A DNA stretch of 31,872 bases from assembly GCA_900893395.1 (NCBI GenBank), contig CAAHFI011372113.1, positions 1 to 31,872 of the forward strand. The letters are read 5' to 3'. Positions 1 through 12,600 of this stretch are shown one piece after another (position 1 is the first letter of the stretch; the number at the start of each line of letters is the position of its first letter). The notes under the pieces were generated by a model. That model saw only the letters and a program-made list of their open reading frames with translations, was not told the origin of the DNA and did not search any database. The stretch is from Euglena gracilis. Lineage: Eukaryota; Euglenozoa; Euglenophyceae; Euglenales; Euglenaceae. The translations under genes and the position numbers were made by a program.

Positions 1-3000
1 ACAATGGGTGGTTGGGGGTGTGCCTGTGTGTATTCTTTGGCGTGGCACTGCACCATTGCCATTGCGGTTCAGGCGTGAGCGGCGAGCCAGGAGCCCGGTA
101 CCCCGAGCGACAGCCCAAGTGTGCATCTGCTCCCGGGAGCACGGCGCTGTGGCCACTGAAATGCCCCGAAATCAGGGAAATGGGCAGCGTTGCTGCCCGA
201 TATGCCTGCGCATTTGCCACCGCCATTGCGGCCACTTTTACCGTTTCATTTTCTCTTGGTGGTGATTGGTCGCGTGCTTTTTCTCTGTCCGGATTTTCGA
301 AATGGCTGTATTCTTTGTGATTTGTGCCTACGTTTACGCAAAAAAAGTTGTGCAAAGCAACGTGGGGTAAAAACAAGCCGCAGAGCGGGAATTTGGATGC
401 CTCCCATCATGGCGCAGCTCAGGAATTTCGACCCAGTGGGGTCAAGCAGCCAGCCGCCTTTTCCAGCCTCGAACCCTTCTCCCCAACCATCGACGAGTTA
501 ATTATTTTCCAGGTGGGCGGTAATTTTTGCTTTTGGAGGTGCAAAGATGGGCGAAAATGGGCAAAATGGGTCGGAATTCGGCTGGCCAGCTCAAATTTAG
601 GGTCAAAATCCGGTTTTCTGAACATTTGGCAGTTTTTAGGGCATTTTTGAAGTTTCAAGTATCACAAGTGGTATCACAAGTTTCAGCTCAAGTTTCAAGA
701 CCCAAGTATCACAACGTCAGCTCCCCATATCATGTGCCGCCGTTCTCGTCGCTCAGGCCTCAGCGTGAGCCACCAAGCCAAGTGTGTCCCGCACCACGTG
801 TCGCCCGGTGCCATTGCGCAGGCCCCTCCGCGGCACCATTTTCCTCACAATGGTGTGGTTGGGGTGTGCCTGGTGTGTATATTCTTTGGCGTGGCACTGC
901 ACCATTGCCATTGCGGTTCAGGCGTGAGCGGCGAGCCAGGGAGCCCGGTCACCCCGAGCGACAGCCCAAGTGTGCATCTGCTCCCGGGAGCACGGCGCTG
1001 TGGGCCACTGAAATGGCTGCCCCGAAATCAGGGAATGGGCAGCGTTGCTGCCCGATATGCCTGCGCATTGCCACCGCATTGCGGCCACTTTTTACCGTTT
1101 CATTTGTCTCTTGGTGGTAATTGGTCGCGTGTTTTTCTCTGTCCGGGATTTTCGAAATGGCTGTATTCTTTGTGATTGTGCCTACGTTTAGCAAAAAAGT
1201 TGTGCAAAGCAACGGGGTAAAACAAGTCGCAGAGCGGGAATTTCTGGATGCCTCCCATCATGGCGCAGCTCAGGAAATTTCGATCCCAGTGGGTCAAGCC
1301 AGCAGCCGCCTTTTTCCAGCCTCGAACCCTTCTCCCCCAACCATCGACGAGTGATTTATTTTCCAGGTGGGCGGTAATGGATTTTTGCTTTTTGGAGGTG
1401 CAAAGATGGGCGAAAATGGGCAAAATGGGTCGGAATTCGGCTGGCCAGCTCAAATTTAGGGTCAAAATCCGGTTTTCTGAACATTTGGCAGTTTTTAGGG
1501 CATTTTTGAAGTTTCAAGTATCACAAGTGGTATCACAAGTTTCAGCTCCAAGTTTCAAGACCCAAGTATCACAACGTCAGCTCCCCATATCATGTGCCGC
1601 CGTTCTCGTCGCTCAGGCCTCAGCGTGAGCCCACCAAGCCCAAGTGTGTCCCGCACCACGTGTCGCCGGTGCCATGTGCGCAGGCCCCTCCGCGGCCACC
1701 ATTTCCTCACAATGGGTGTTGGGGGTGTGCCTGGGTGTGTATATTCTTTGGCGTGGCACTGCACCATTGCCATTGCGGTTCAGGCGTGAGCGGCGAGCCA
1801 GGGAGCCGGTCACCCGAGCGACAGCCCAAGTGTGCATCTGCTCCCGGAGCACGGCGCTGTGGGCACTGAAATGCCCCGAAATCAGGGAATGGCAGCGTTG
1901 CTGCCGATATGCCTGCGCATTTGCCACCGCCATTGCGGCCACTTTTACGTTTCATTGTGTCTTTGGTGTAATTGGTCGCGTGCTTTTTTCTCTGTCCGGG
2001 ATTTTCGAAATGGCTGTATTCTTTGTGATTTGTGCCTACGTTTAGCAAAAAAGTTGTGCAAAGCAACGTGGGGTAAAACAAGCCGCAGAGCGGGAATTTC
2101 TGGATGCCTCCCATCATGGCGCAGCTCAGGAAATTTCGATCCCAGTGGGGTCAAGCCAGCCAGCCGCCTTTTTCCAGCCTCGAACCCTTCTCCCCAACCA
2201 TCGACGAGTGTGATTTTTTCCAGGTGGCGGTAATGGATTTTTGCTTTTTGGAGGTGCAAAGATGGGCGAAAATGGCAAAAATGGGTCGGAATTCGGCTGG
2301 CCAGCTCAAATTTAGGGTCAAAATCCGTTTTCTGAACATTTGGCAGTTTTTAGGGCATTTTTGAAGTTTCAAGTATCACAAGTGGTATCACAAGTTTCAG
2401 CTTCAAGTTTCAAGACCCAAGTATCACAACGTCAGCTCCCCATATCATGTGCCGCCGTTCTCGTCGCTCAGGCCTCAGCGTGAGCCCACCAAGCCCAAGT
2501 GTGTCCCGCACCACGTGTCGCCCGGTGCCATGTGCGCAGGCCCCTCCCTGCGGCCACCATTTTCCTCACAATGGGTGGTTGGGGTGTGCCTGGGTGTGTG
2601 TATTCTTTGGCGTGGCACTGCACCATTGCCATTGCGGTTCAGGCGTGAGCGGCGAGCCAGGGAGCCGGTCACCCCGAGCGACAGCCAAGTGTGCATCTGC
2701 TCCCGGGAGCACGGCGCGTGGGCACTGAAATGGCTGCCCCGAAATCACGGGAATGGCAGCGTTGCTGCCCGATATGCCTGCGCATTTGCCACCGCCATTG
2801 CGGCCACTTTTACCGTTTCATTTTCTTTGTGTGATTGGTCGCGTGCTTTTTTCTCTGTCCGGGATTTTCGAAATGGCTGTATTCTTTGTGATTTGTGCCT
2901 ACGTTTACGCAAAAAAGTTGTGCAAGCAACGTGGTAAAACAAGCCGCAGAGCGGAATTTTGGATCCCATCATGGCGCAGCTCAGGAAATTTCGATCCCAG

Positions 3001-5738
3001 TGGGGTCAAGCCAGCCAGCCGCCTTTTTCCAGCCTCGAACCCTTCTCCCAACCATCGACGAGTAATTATTTTCCAGGTGGGCGGTAATGGATTTTTGCTT
3101 TTTGGAGGTGCAAAGATGGGCGAAAATGGGCAAAATTGGGTTGGAATTCGGCTGGCCAGCTCAAATTTAGGGTCAAAATCCGGTTTTCTGAACATTTGGC
3201 AGTTTTTAGGGCATTTTGAAGTTTCAAGTATCACAAGTGGTATCACAAGTTTCAGCCAAGTTTCAAGACCCAAGTATCACAACGTCAGCTCCCCCATATC
3301 ATGTGCCGCCGTTCTCGTCGCTCAGGCCTCAGCGTGAGCCCACAAGCCCAATGTGTCCCGCACCACGTGTCGCCCGGTGCCATGTGCGCAGGCCTCCGCG
3401 GCCACCATTTTCCTCACAATGGGTGGTTGGGGGTGTGCCTGGGTGTGTATATTCTTTGGCGTGGCACTGCACCATTGCCATTGCGGTTCAGGCGTGAGCG
3501 GCGAGCCAGGGAGCCCGGTCACCCGAGCGACAGCCCAAGTGTGCATCTGCTCCCGGGAGCACGGCGTGTGGCACTGAAATGGCTGCCCCCGAAATCACGG
3601 GAATGGCAGCGTTGCTGCCCGATATGCCTGCGCATTTGCCACCGCATTGCGGCCACTTTTACCGTTTCATTTTCTCTTGGTGGTAATTGGTCGCGTGCTT
3701 TTTTCTCTGTCCGGGATTTTCGAAATGGCTGTATTCTTTGTGTTTGTGCCTACGTTTACGCAAAAAGTTGTGCAAAGCAACGTGGGGTACAAAACAAGTC
3801 GCAGAGCGGGAATTTGTGGATGCCTCCCATCATGGCGCAGCTCAGGAAATTTCGACCCCAGTGGGGTCAAGCCAGCCAGCCGCCTTTTTCCAGCCTCGAA
3901 CCCTTCTCCCCCAACCATCGACGAGTAATTTATTTTCCAGGTGGGCGGTAATGGATTTTTGCTTTTTGGAGGTGCAAAGATGGCGAAAATGGGCAAAATG
4001 GGTGGAATTCGGCTGGCCAGCTCAAATTTAGGGTCAAAATCCGGTTTCTGAACATTTGGCAGTTTTTAGGGCATTTTTGAAGTTTCAAGTATCACAAGTG
4101 GTATCACAAGTTTCAGCTTCAAGTTTCAAGACCCAAGTATCACAACGTCAGCTCCCCATATCATGTGCCGCCGTTCTCGTCGCTCAGGCCTCAGCGTGAG
4201 CCCACCAAGCCCAAGTGTGTCCCGCACCACGGTCGCCCGGTGCCATGTGCGCAGGCCCCTCCGCGCCACCATTTTCCTCACAATGGGTGGTTGGGGTGTG
4301 CCTGGGTGTGTATATTCTTTGGCGTGGCACTGCACCATTGCCATTGCGGTTCAGGCGTGAGCGGCGAGCCAGGGAGCCGGTCACCCGAGCGACAGCCCAA
4401 GTGTGCATCTGCTCCCGGGAGCACGGCGCGTGGGCCACTGAAATGCTGCCCCGAAATCAGGGAAATGGGCAGCGTTGCTGCCCGATATGCCTGCGCATTT
4501 GCCACCGTCATTGCGGCCACTTTTACCGTTTCATTTCTCTTGTGGTGATTGGTCGCGTGCTTTTTTCTCTGTCCGGATTTTCGAAATGGCGGTATTCTTT
4601 GTGATTTGTGCCTACGTTTACGCAAAAAAGTTGTGCAAAGCAACGTGGGGTACAAAACAAGCCGCAGAGCGGGAATTTGTGGATGCCTCCCATCATGGCG
4701 CAGCTCAGGAAATTTCGACCCAGTGGGTCAAGCCAGCCAGCCGCCTTTTTCCAGCCTCGAACCCTTCTCCCCAACCATCGACGAGTAATTTATTTTCCAG
4801 GTGGGCGGTAATGGATTTTTGCTTTTTGGAGGTGCAAAGATGGGCGAAAATGGGCAAAATGGGTTGGAATTCGGCTGGCCAGCTCAAATTTAGGGTCAAA
4901 ATCCGGTTTTCTGAACATTTGGCAGTTTTTAGGGCATTTTTGAAGTTTCAAGTATCACAAGTGGTATCACAAGTTTCAGCTCAAGTTTCAAGACCCAAGT
5001 ATCACAACGTCAGCTCCCCATATCATGTGCCGCCGTTCTCGTCGCTCAGGCCTCAGCGTGAGCCCACCAAGCCCAAGTGTGTCCCGCACCACGTGTCGCC
5101 CGGTGCCATGTGCGCAGGCCCCTCCGCGGCCACCATTTTCCTCACAATGGGTGGTTGGGGGTGTGCCTGGGTGTGTATATTCTTTGGCGTGGCACTGCAC
5201 CATTGCCATTGCGGTTCAGGCGTGAGCGGCGAGCCAGGGAGCCCGGTCACCCGAGCGACAGCCCAAGTGTGCATCTGCTCCCGGGAGCACGGCGCTGTGG
5301 GCCACTGAAATGGCTGCCCCCGAAATCAGGGAATGGGCAGCGTTGCTGCCCGATATGCCTGCGCATTTGCCACCGTCATTGCGGCCACTTTTACCGTTTC
5401 ATTTTCTCTTGGTGGTAATTGGTCGCGTGCTTTTTTCTCTGTCCGGATTTTCGAAATGGCGTATTCTTTGTGATTTGTGCCTACGTTTACGCAAAAAAGT
5501 TGTGCAAAGCAACGTGGGGTACAAAACAAGCCGCAGAGCGGGAATTTGTGGATGCCTCCCATCATGGCGCAGCTCAGGAAATTTCGACCCAGTGGGGTCA
5601 AGCCAGCCAGCCGCCTTTTTCCAGCCTCGAACCCTTCTCCCCCAACCATCGACGAGTGTGATTTTTTTCCAGGTGGGCGGTAATGGATTTTTGCTTTTTG
5701 GAGGTGCAAAGATGGGCGAAAATGGGCAAAATGGGTCG
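1..5738 (+). repeat. Left outer block, divergent short monomers (K0 partial, K1-K6)
   Basis: Complete copies here measure 859, 856, 855, 861, 862 and 872 bp, against 887-892 in the core. All lack the 12-bp CCATTGG-bearing segment: the sequence runs CCCCTCC straight into GCGG or close variants (for example near 1685, 4255 and 5120). The TATA position reads TACAAAAC in K4-K6 and TAAAAC or TAAAAAC in K0-K3. K4-K6 have TTTGTGG where the core has TTTCTGG. K0 and K3-K6 have TTTACGCAAA where the core has TTTAGCCCAAA. Many other differences are single-base losses in short runs of C, G or A. Shared substitutions point to a true older subfamily. The scattered single-base losses could be real decay or assembly error. 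Confidence 0.88.
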
Positions 5739-6620
5739 GAATTCGGCTGGCCAGCTCAAATTTAGGGTCAAAATCCGTTTTCTGAACATTTGGCAGTTTT
5801 TAGGGCATTTTTGAAGTTTCAAGTATCACAAGTGGTATCACAAGTTTCAGCTCAAGTTTCAAGACCCAAGTATCACAACGTCAGCTCCCCATATCATGTG
5901 CCGCCGTTCTCGTCGCTCAGGCCTCAGCGTGAGCCCACCAAGCCCAAGTGTGTCCCGCACCACGTGTCGCCCGGTGCCATGTGCGCAGGCCCCTCCCCAT
6001 TGAGGTGCGGCCACCATTTTCCTCACAATGGGTGGTTGGGGGTGTGCCTGGGTGTGTATTCTTTGGCGTGGCACTGCACCATTGCCATTGCGGTTCAGGC
6101 GTGAGCGGCGAGCCAGGGAGCCCGGTCACCCGAGCGACAGCCCAAGTGTGCATCTGCTCCCGGGAGCACGGCGCTGTGGGCCACTGAAATGCTCCCCGAA
6201 ATCAGGGAAACGGGCAGCGTTGCTGCCCGATATGCCTGCGCATTTGCCACCGCCATTGCGGCCACTTTTACCGTTTCATTTGTGTCTCTTGGTGGTAATT
6301 GGTCGCGTGCTTTTTTCTCTGTCCGGATTTTCGAAATGGCTGTATTCTTGTGTTTTGTGCCTACGTTTACGCCAAAAAAGTTGTGCAAAGCAACGTGGGG
6401 TATAAAAACAAGCCGCAGAGCGGGAATTTCTGGATGCCTCCCATCATGGCGCAGCTCAGGAAATTTCGATCCCAGTGGGGTCAAGCAGCCAGCCGCCTTT
6501 TTCCAGCCTCGAACCTTCTCCCCCAACCATCGACGAGTGTGATTTTTTTCCAGGTGGGCGGTAATGGATTTTTGCTTTTTGGAGGTGCAAAGATGGGCGA
6601 AAATGGGCAAAAATGGGTCG
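5739..6620 (+). repeat. Left transition monomer (K7, 882 bp), mixed outer and core states
   Basis: This copy already has the extra segment near 5995-6006, but with CCATTGAGG, one G short of the core form. It has the core TATAAAAA, TTTCTGG and TTGTGTCTC states. It also has TTTACGCC before the A run, which lies between outer TTTACGC and core TTTAGCCC, and it keeps the outer-like ATTTTTTTCC instead of ATTTATTTTCC. Its length is also intermediate. It marks the left boundary of the core and may descend from the parent of the core, or be a product of exchange between the two types. Confidence 0.8.
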
Positions 6621-9600
6621 GAATTCGGCTGGCCAGCTCAAATTTAGGGTCAAAATCCGGTTTTCTGAACATTTGGCAGTTTTTAGGGCATTTTTGAAGT
6701 TTCAAGTATCACAAGTGGTATCACAAGTTTCAGCTTCAAGTTTCAAGACCCAAGTATCACAACGTCAGCTCCCCATATCATGTGCCGCCGTTCTCGTCGC
6801 TCAGGCCTCAGCGTGAGCCCACCAAGCCCAAGTGTGTCCCGCACCACGTGTCGCCCGGTGCCATGTGCGCAGGCCCCTCCCCATTGGAGGTGCGGCCACC
6901 ATTTTCCTCACAATGGGTGGTTGGGGGTGTGCCTGGGTGTGTATTCTTTGGCGTGGCACTGCACCATTGCCATTGCGGTTCAGGCGTGAGCGGCGAGCCA
7001 GGGAGCCCGGTCACCCCGAGCGACAGCCCAAGTGTGCATCTGCTCCCGGGAGCACGGCGCTGTGGGCCACTGAAATGCCCCCGAAATCAGGGAAATGGGC
7101 AGCGTTGCTGCCCGATATGCCTGCGCATTTGCCACCGCCATTGCGGCCACTTTTACCGTTTCATTTGTGTCTCTTGGTGGTAATTGGTCGCGTGCTTTTT
7201 TCTCTCCGGAATTTTCGAAATGGCTGTATTCTTTGTGTTTTGTGCCTACGTTTAGCCCAAAAAAGTTGTGCAAAGCAACGTGGGGTATAAAAACAAGCCG
7301 CAGAGCGGGAATTTCTGGATGCCTCCCATCATGGCGCAGCTCAGGAAATTTCGATCCCAGTGGGGTCAAGCCAGCCAGCCGCCTTTTTCCAGCCTCGAAC
7401 CCTTCTCCCCCAACCATCGACGAGTGTGATTTATTTTCCAGGTGGGCGGTAATGGATTTTTGCTTTTTGGAGGTGCAAAGATGGGCGAAAATGGGCAAAA
7501 ATGGGTCGGAATTCGGCTGGCCAGCTCAAATTTAGGGTCAAAATCCGGTTTTCTGAACATTTGGCAGTTTTTAGGGCATTTTTGAAGTTTCAAGTATCAC
7601 AAGTGGTATCACAAGTTTCAGCTCCAAGTTTCAAGACCCAAGTATCACAACGTCAGCTCCCCCATATCATGTGCCGCCGTTCTCGTCGCTCAGGCCTCAG
7701 CGTGAGCCCACCAAGCCCAAGTGTGTCCCGCACCACGTGTCGCCCGGTGCCATGTGCGCAGGCCCCTCCCCCATTGGAGGTGCGGCCACCATTTTCCTCA
7801 CAATGGGTGGTTGGGGGTGTGCCTGGGTGTGTATTCTTTGGCGTGGCACTGCACCATTGCCATTGCGGTTCAGGCGTGAGCGGCGAGCCAGGGAGCCCGG
7901 TCACCCCGAGCGACAGCCCAAGTGTGCATCTGCTCCCGGGAGCACGGCGCTGTGGGCCACTGAAATGCCCCCGAAATCAGGGAATGGGCAGCGTTGCTGC
8001 CCGATATGCCTGCGCATTTGCCACCGCCATTGCGGCCACTTTTACCGTTTCATTTGTGTCTCTTGGTGGTAATTGGTCGCGTGCTTTTTTCTCTGTCCGG
8101 ATTTTCGAAATGGCTGTATTCTTTGTGTTTTGTGCCTACGTTTAGCCCAAAAAAGTTGTGCAAAGCAACGTGGGGTATAAAAACAAGCCGCAGAGCGGGA
8201 ATTTCTGGATGCCTCCCATCATGGCGCAGCTCAGGAAATTTCGATCCCAGTGGGGTCAAGCCAGCCAGCCGCCTTTTTCCAGCCTCGAACCCTTCTCCCC
8301 AACCATCGACGAGTGTGATTTATTTTCCAGGTGGGCGGTAATGGATTTTTGCTTTTTGGAGGTGCAAAGATGGGCGAAAATGGGCAAAAATGGGTCGGAA
8401 TTCGGCTGGCCAGCTCAAATTTAGGGTCAAAATCCGGTTTTCTGAACATTTGGCAGTTTTTAGGGCATTTTTGAAGTTTCAAGTATCACAAGTGGTATCA
8501 CAAGTTTCAGCTTCAAGTTTCAAGACCCAAGTATCACAACGTCAGCTCCCCATATCATGTGCCGCCGTTCTCGTCGCTCAGGCCTCAGCGTGAGCCCACC
8601 AAGCCCAAGTGTGTCCCGCACCACGTGTCGCCCGGTGCCATGTGCGCAGGCCCCTCCCCCATTGGAGGTGCGGCCACCATTTTCCTCACAATGGGTGGTT
8701 GGGGGTGTGCCTGGGTGTATTCTTTGGCGTGGCACTGCACCATTGCCATTGCGGTTCAGGCGTGAGCGGCGAGCCAGGGAGCCCGGTCACCCCGAGCGAC
8801 AGCCCAAGTGTGCATCTGCTCCCGGGAGCACGGCGCTGTGGGCCACTGAAATGCCCCGAAATCAGGGAAATGGGCAGCGTTGCTGCCCGATATGCCTGCG
8901 CATTTGCCACCGCCATTGCGGCCACTTTTACCGTTTCATTTGTGTCTCTTGGTGGTAATTGGTCGCGTGCTTTTTTCTCTGTCCGGATTTTCGAAATGGC
9001 TGTATTCTTTGTGTTTTGTGCCTACGTTTAGCCCAAAAAAGTTGTGCAAAGCAACGTGGGGTATAAAAACAAGCCGCAGAGCGGGAATTTCTGGATGCCT
9101 CCCATCATGGCGCAGCTCAGGAAATTTCGATCCCAGTGGGGTCAAGCCAGCCAGCCGCCTTTTTCCAGCCTCGAACCCTTCTCCCCCAACCATCGACGAG
9201 TGTGATTTATTTTCCAGGTGGGCGGTAATGGATTTTTGCTTTTTGGAGGTGCAAAGATGGGCGAAAATGGGCAAAAATGGGTCGGAATTCGGCTGGCCAG
9301 CTCAAATTTAGGGTCAAAATCCGGTTTTCTGAACATTTGGCAGTTTTTAGGGCATTTTTGAAGTTTCAAGTATCACAAGTGGTATCACAAGTTTCAGCTT
9401 CAAGTTTCAAGACCCAAGTATCACAACGTCAGCTCCCCATATCATGTGCCGCCGTTCTCGTCGCTCAGGCCTCAGCGTGAGCCCACCAAGCCCAAGTGTG
9501 TCCCGCACCACGTGTCGCCCGGTGCCATGTGCGCAGGCCCCTCCCCCATTGGAGGTGCGGCCACCATTTTCCTCACAATGGGTGGTTGGGGGTGTGCCTG

Positions 9601-12600
9601 GGTGTGTATTCTTTGGCGTGGCACTGCACCATTGCCATTGCGGTTCAGGCGTGAGCGGCGAGCCAGGGAGCCCGGTCACCCCGAGCGACAGCCCAAGTGT
9701 GCATCTGCTCCCGGGAGCACGGCGCTGTGGGCCACTGAAATGCCCCGAAATCAGGGAAACGGGCAGCGTTGCTGCCCGATATGCCTGCGCATTTGCCACC
9801 GCCATTGCGGCCACTTTTACCGTTTCATTTGTGTCTCTTGGTGGTAATTGGTCGCGTGCTTTTTTCTCTGTCCGATTTTCGAAATGGCTGTATTCTTTGT
9901 GTTTTGTGCCTACGTTTAGCCCAAAAAAGTTGTGCAAAGCAACGTGGGGTATAAAAACAAGCCGCAGAGCGGGAATTTCTGGATGCCTCCCATCATGGCG
10001 CAGCTCAGGAAATTTCGATCCCAGTGGGGTCAAGCCAGCCAGCCGCCTTTTTCCAGCCTCGAACCCTTCTCCCCCAACCATCGACGAGTGTGATTTATTT
10101 TCCAGGTGGGCGGTAATGGATTTTTGCTTTTTGGAGGTGCAAAGATGGGCGAAAATGGGCAAAAATGGGTCGGAATTCGGCTGGCCAGCTCAAATTTAGG
10201 GTCAAAATCCGGTTTTCTGAACATTTGGCAGTTTTTAGGGCATTTTTGAAGTTTCAAGTATCACAAGTGGTATCACAAGTTTCAGCTTCAAGTTTCAAGA
10301 CCCAAGTATCACAACGTCAGCTCCCCCATATCATGTGCCGCCGTTCTCGTCGCTCAGGCCTCAGCGTGAGCCCACCAAGCCCAAGTGTGTCCCGCACCAC
10401 GTGTCGCCCGGTGCCATGTGCGCAGGCCCCTCCCCCATTGGAGGTGCGGCCACCATTTTCCTCACAATGGGTGGTTGGGGGTGTGCCTGGGTGTGTATTC
10501 TTTGGCGTGGCACTGCACCATTGCCATTGCGGTTCAGGCGTGAGCGGCGAGCCAGGGAGCCCGGTCACCCCGAGCGACAGCCCAAGTGTGCATCTGCTCC
10601 CGGGAGCACGGCGCTGTGGGCCACTGAAATGCCCCGAAATCAGGGAAATGGGCAGCGTTGCTGCCCGATATGCCTGCGCATTTGCCACCGCCATTGCGGC
10701 CACTTTTACCGTTTCATTTGTGTCTCTTGGTGGTAATTGGTCGCGTGCTTTTTTCTCTGTCCGGATTTTCGAAATGGCTGTATTCTTTGTGTTTTGTGCC
10801 TACGTTTAGCCCAAAAAAGTTGTGCAAAGCAACGTGGGGTATAAAAACAAGCCGCAGAGCGGGAATTTCTGGATGCCTCCCATCATGGCGCAGCTCAGGA
10901 AATTTCGATCCCAGTGGGGTCAAGCCAGCCAGCCGCCTTTTTCCAGCCTCGAACCCTTCTCCCCCAACCATCGACGAGTGTGATTTATTTTCCAGGTGGG
11001 CGGTAATGGATTTTTGCTTTTTGGAGGTGCAAAGATGGGCGAAAATGGGCAAAAATGGGTCGGAATTCGGCTGGCCAGCTCAAATTTAGGGTCAAAATCC
11101 GGTTTTCTGAACATTTGGCAGTTTTTAGGGCATTTTTGAAGTTTCAAGTATCACAAGTGGTATCACAAGTTTCAGCTTCAAGTTTCAAGACCCAAGTATC
11201 ACAACGTCAGCTCCCCATATCATGTGCCGCCGTTCTCGTCGCTCAGGCCTCAGCGTGAGCCCACCAAGCCCAAGTGTGTCCCGCACCACGTGTCGCCCGG
11301 TGCCATGTGCGCAGGCCCCTCCCCCATTGGAGGTGCGGCCACCATTTTCCTCACAATGGGTGGTTGGGGGTGTGCCTGGGTGTGTGTATTCTTTGGCGTG
11401 GCACTGCACCATTGCCATTGCGGTTCAGGCGTGAGCGGCGAGCCAGGGAGCCCGGTCACCCCGAGCGACAGCCCAAGTGTGCATCTGCTCCCGGGAGCAC
11501 GGCGCTGTGGGCCACTGAAATGCCCCCGAAATCAGGGAAATGGGCAGCGTTGCTGCCCGATATGCCTGCGCATTTGCCACCGCCATTGCGGCCACTTTTA
11601 CCGTTTCATTTGTGTCTCTTGGTGGTAATTGGTCGCGTGCTTTTTTCTCTGTCCGGATTTTCGAAATGGCTGTATTCTTTGTGTTTGTGCCTACGTTTAG
11701 CCCAAAAAGTTGTGCAAAGCAACGTGGGGTATAAAAACAAGCCGCAGAGCGGGAATTTCTGGATGCCTCCCATCATGGCGCAGCTCAGGAAATTTCGATC
11801 CCAGTGGGGTCAAGCCAGCCAGCCGCCTTTTTCCAGCCTCGAACCCTTCTCCCCCAACCATCGACGAGTGTGATTTATTTTCCAGGTGGGCGGTAATGGA
11901 TTTTTGCTTTTTGGAGGTGCAAAGATGGGCGAAAATGGGCAAAAATGGGTCGGAATTCGGCTGGCCAGCTCAAATTTAGGGTCAAAATCCGGTTTTCTGA
12001 ACATTTGGCAGTTTTTAGGGCATTTTTGAAGTTTCAAGTATCACAAGTGGTATCACAAGTTTCAGCTTCAAGTTTCAAGACCCAAGTATCACAACGTCAG
12101 CTCCCCATATCATGTGCCGCCGTTCTCGTCGCTCAGGCCTCAGCGTGAGCCCACCAAGCCCAAGTGTGTCCCGCACCACGTGTCGCCCGGTGCCATGTGC
12201 GCAGGCCCCTCCCCCATTGGAGGTGCGGCCACCATTTTCCTCACAATGGGTGGTTGGGGGTTGCCTGGGTGTGTATTCTTTGGCGTGGCACTGCACCATT
12301 GCCATTGCGGTTCAGGCGTGAGCGGCGAGCCAGGGAGCCCGGTCACCCCGAGCGACAGCCCAAGTGTGCATCTGCTCCCGGGAGCACGGCGCTGTGGGCC
12401 ACTGAAATGCCCCCGAAATCAGGGAAATGGGCAGCGTTGCTGCCCGATATGCCTGCGCATTTGCCACCGCCATTGCGGCCACTTTTACCGTTTCATTTGT
12501 GTCTCTTGGTGGTAATTGGTCGCGTGCTTTTTTCTCTGTCCGATTTTCGAAATGGCTGTATTCTTTGTGTTTTGTGCCTACGTTTAGCCCAAAAAAGTTG

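Noticed and set aside
9407-10199. Overlapping open frames of 251 codons on both strands
   Set aside because: Both span a single monomer and reflect its GC-rich, stop-poor composition. The frame is lost in neighbouring copies by one-base length changes, which would not happen under coding selection.
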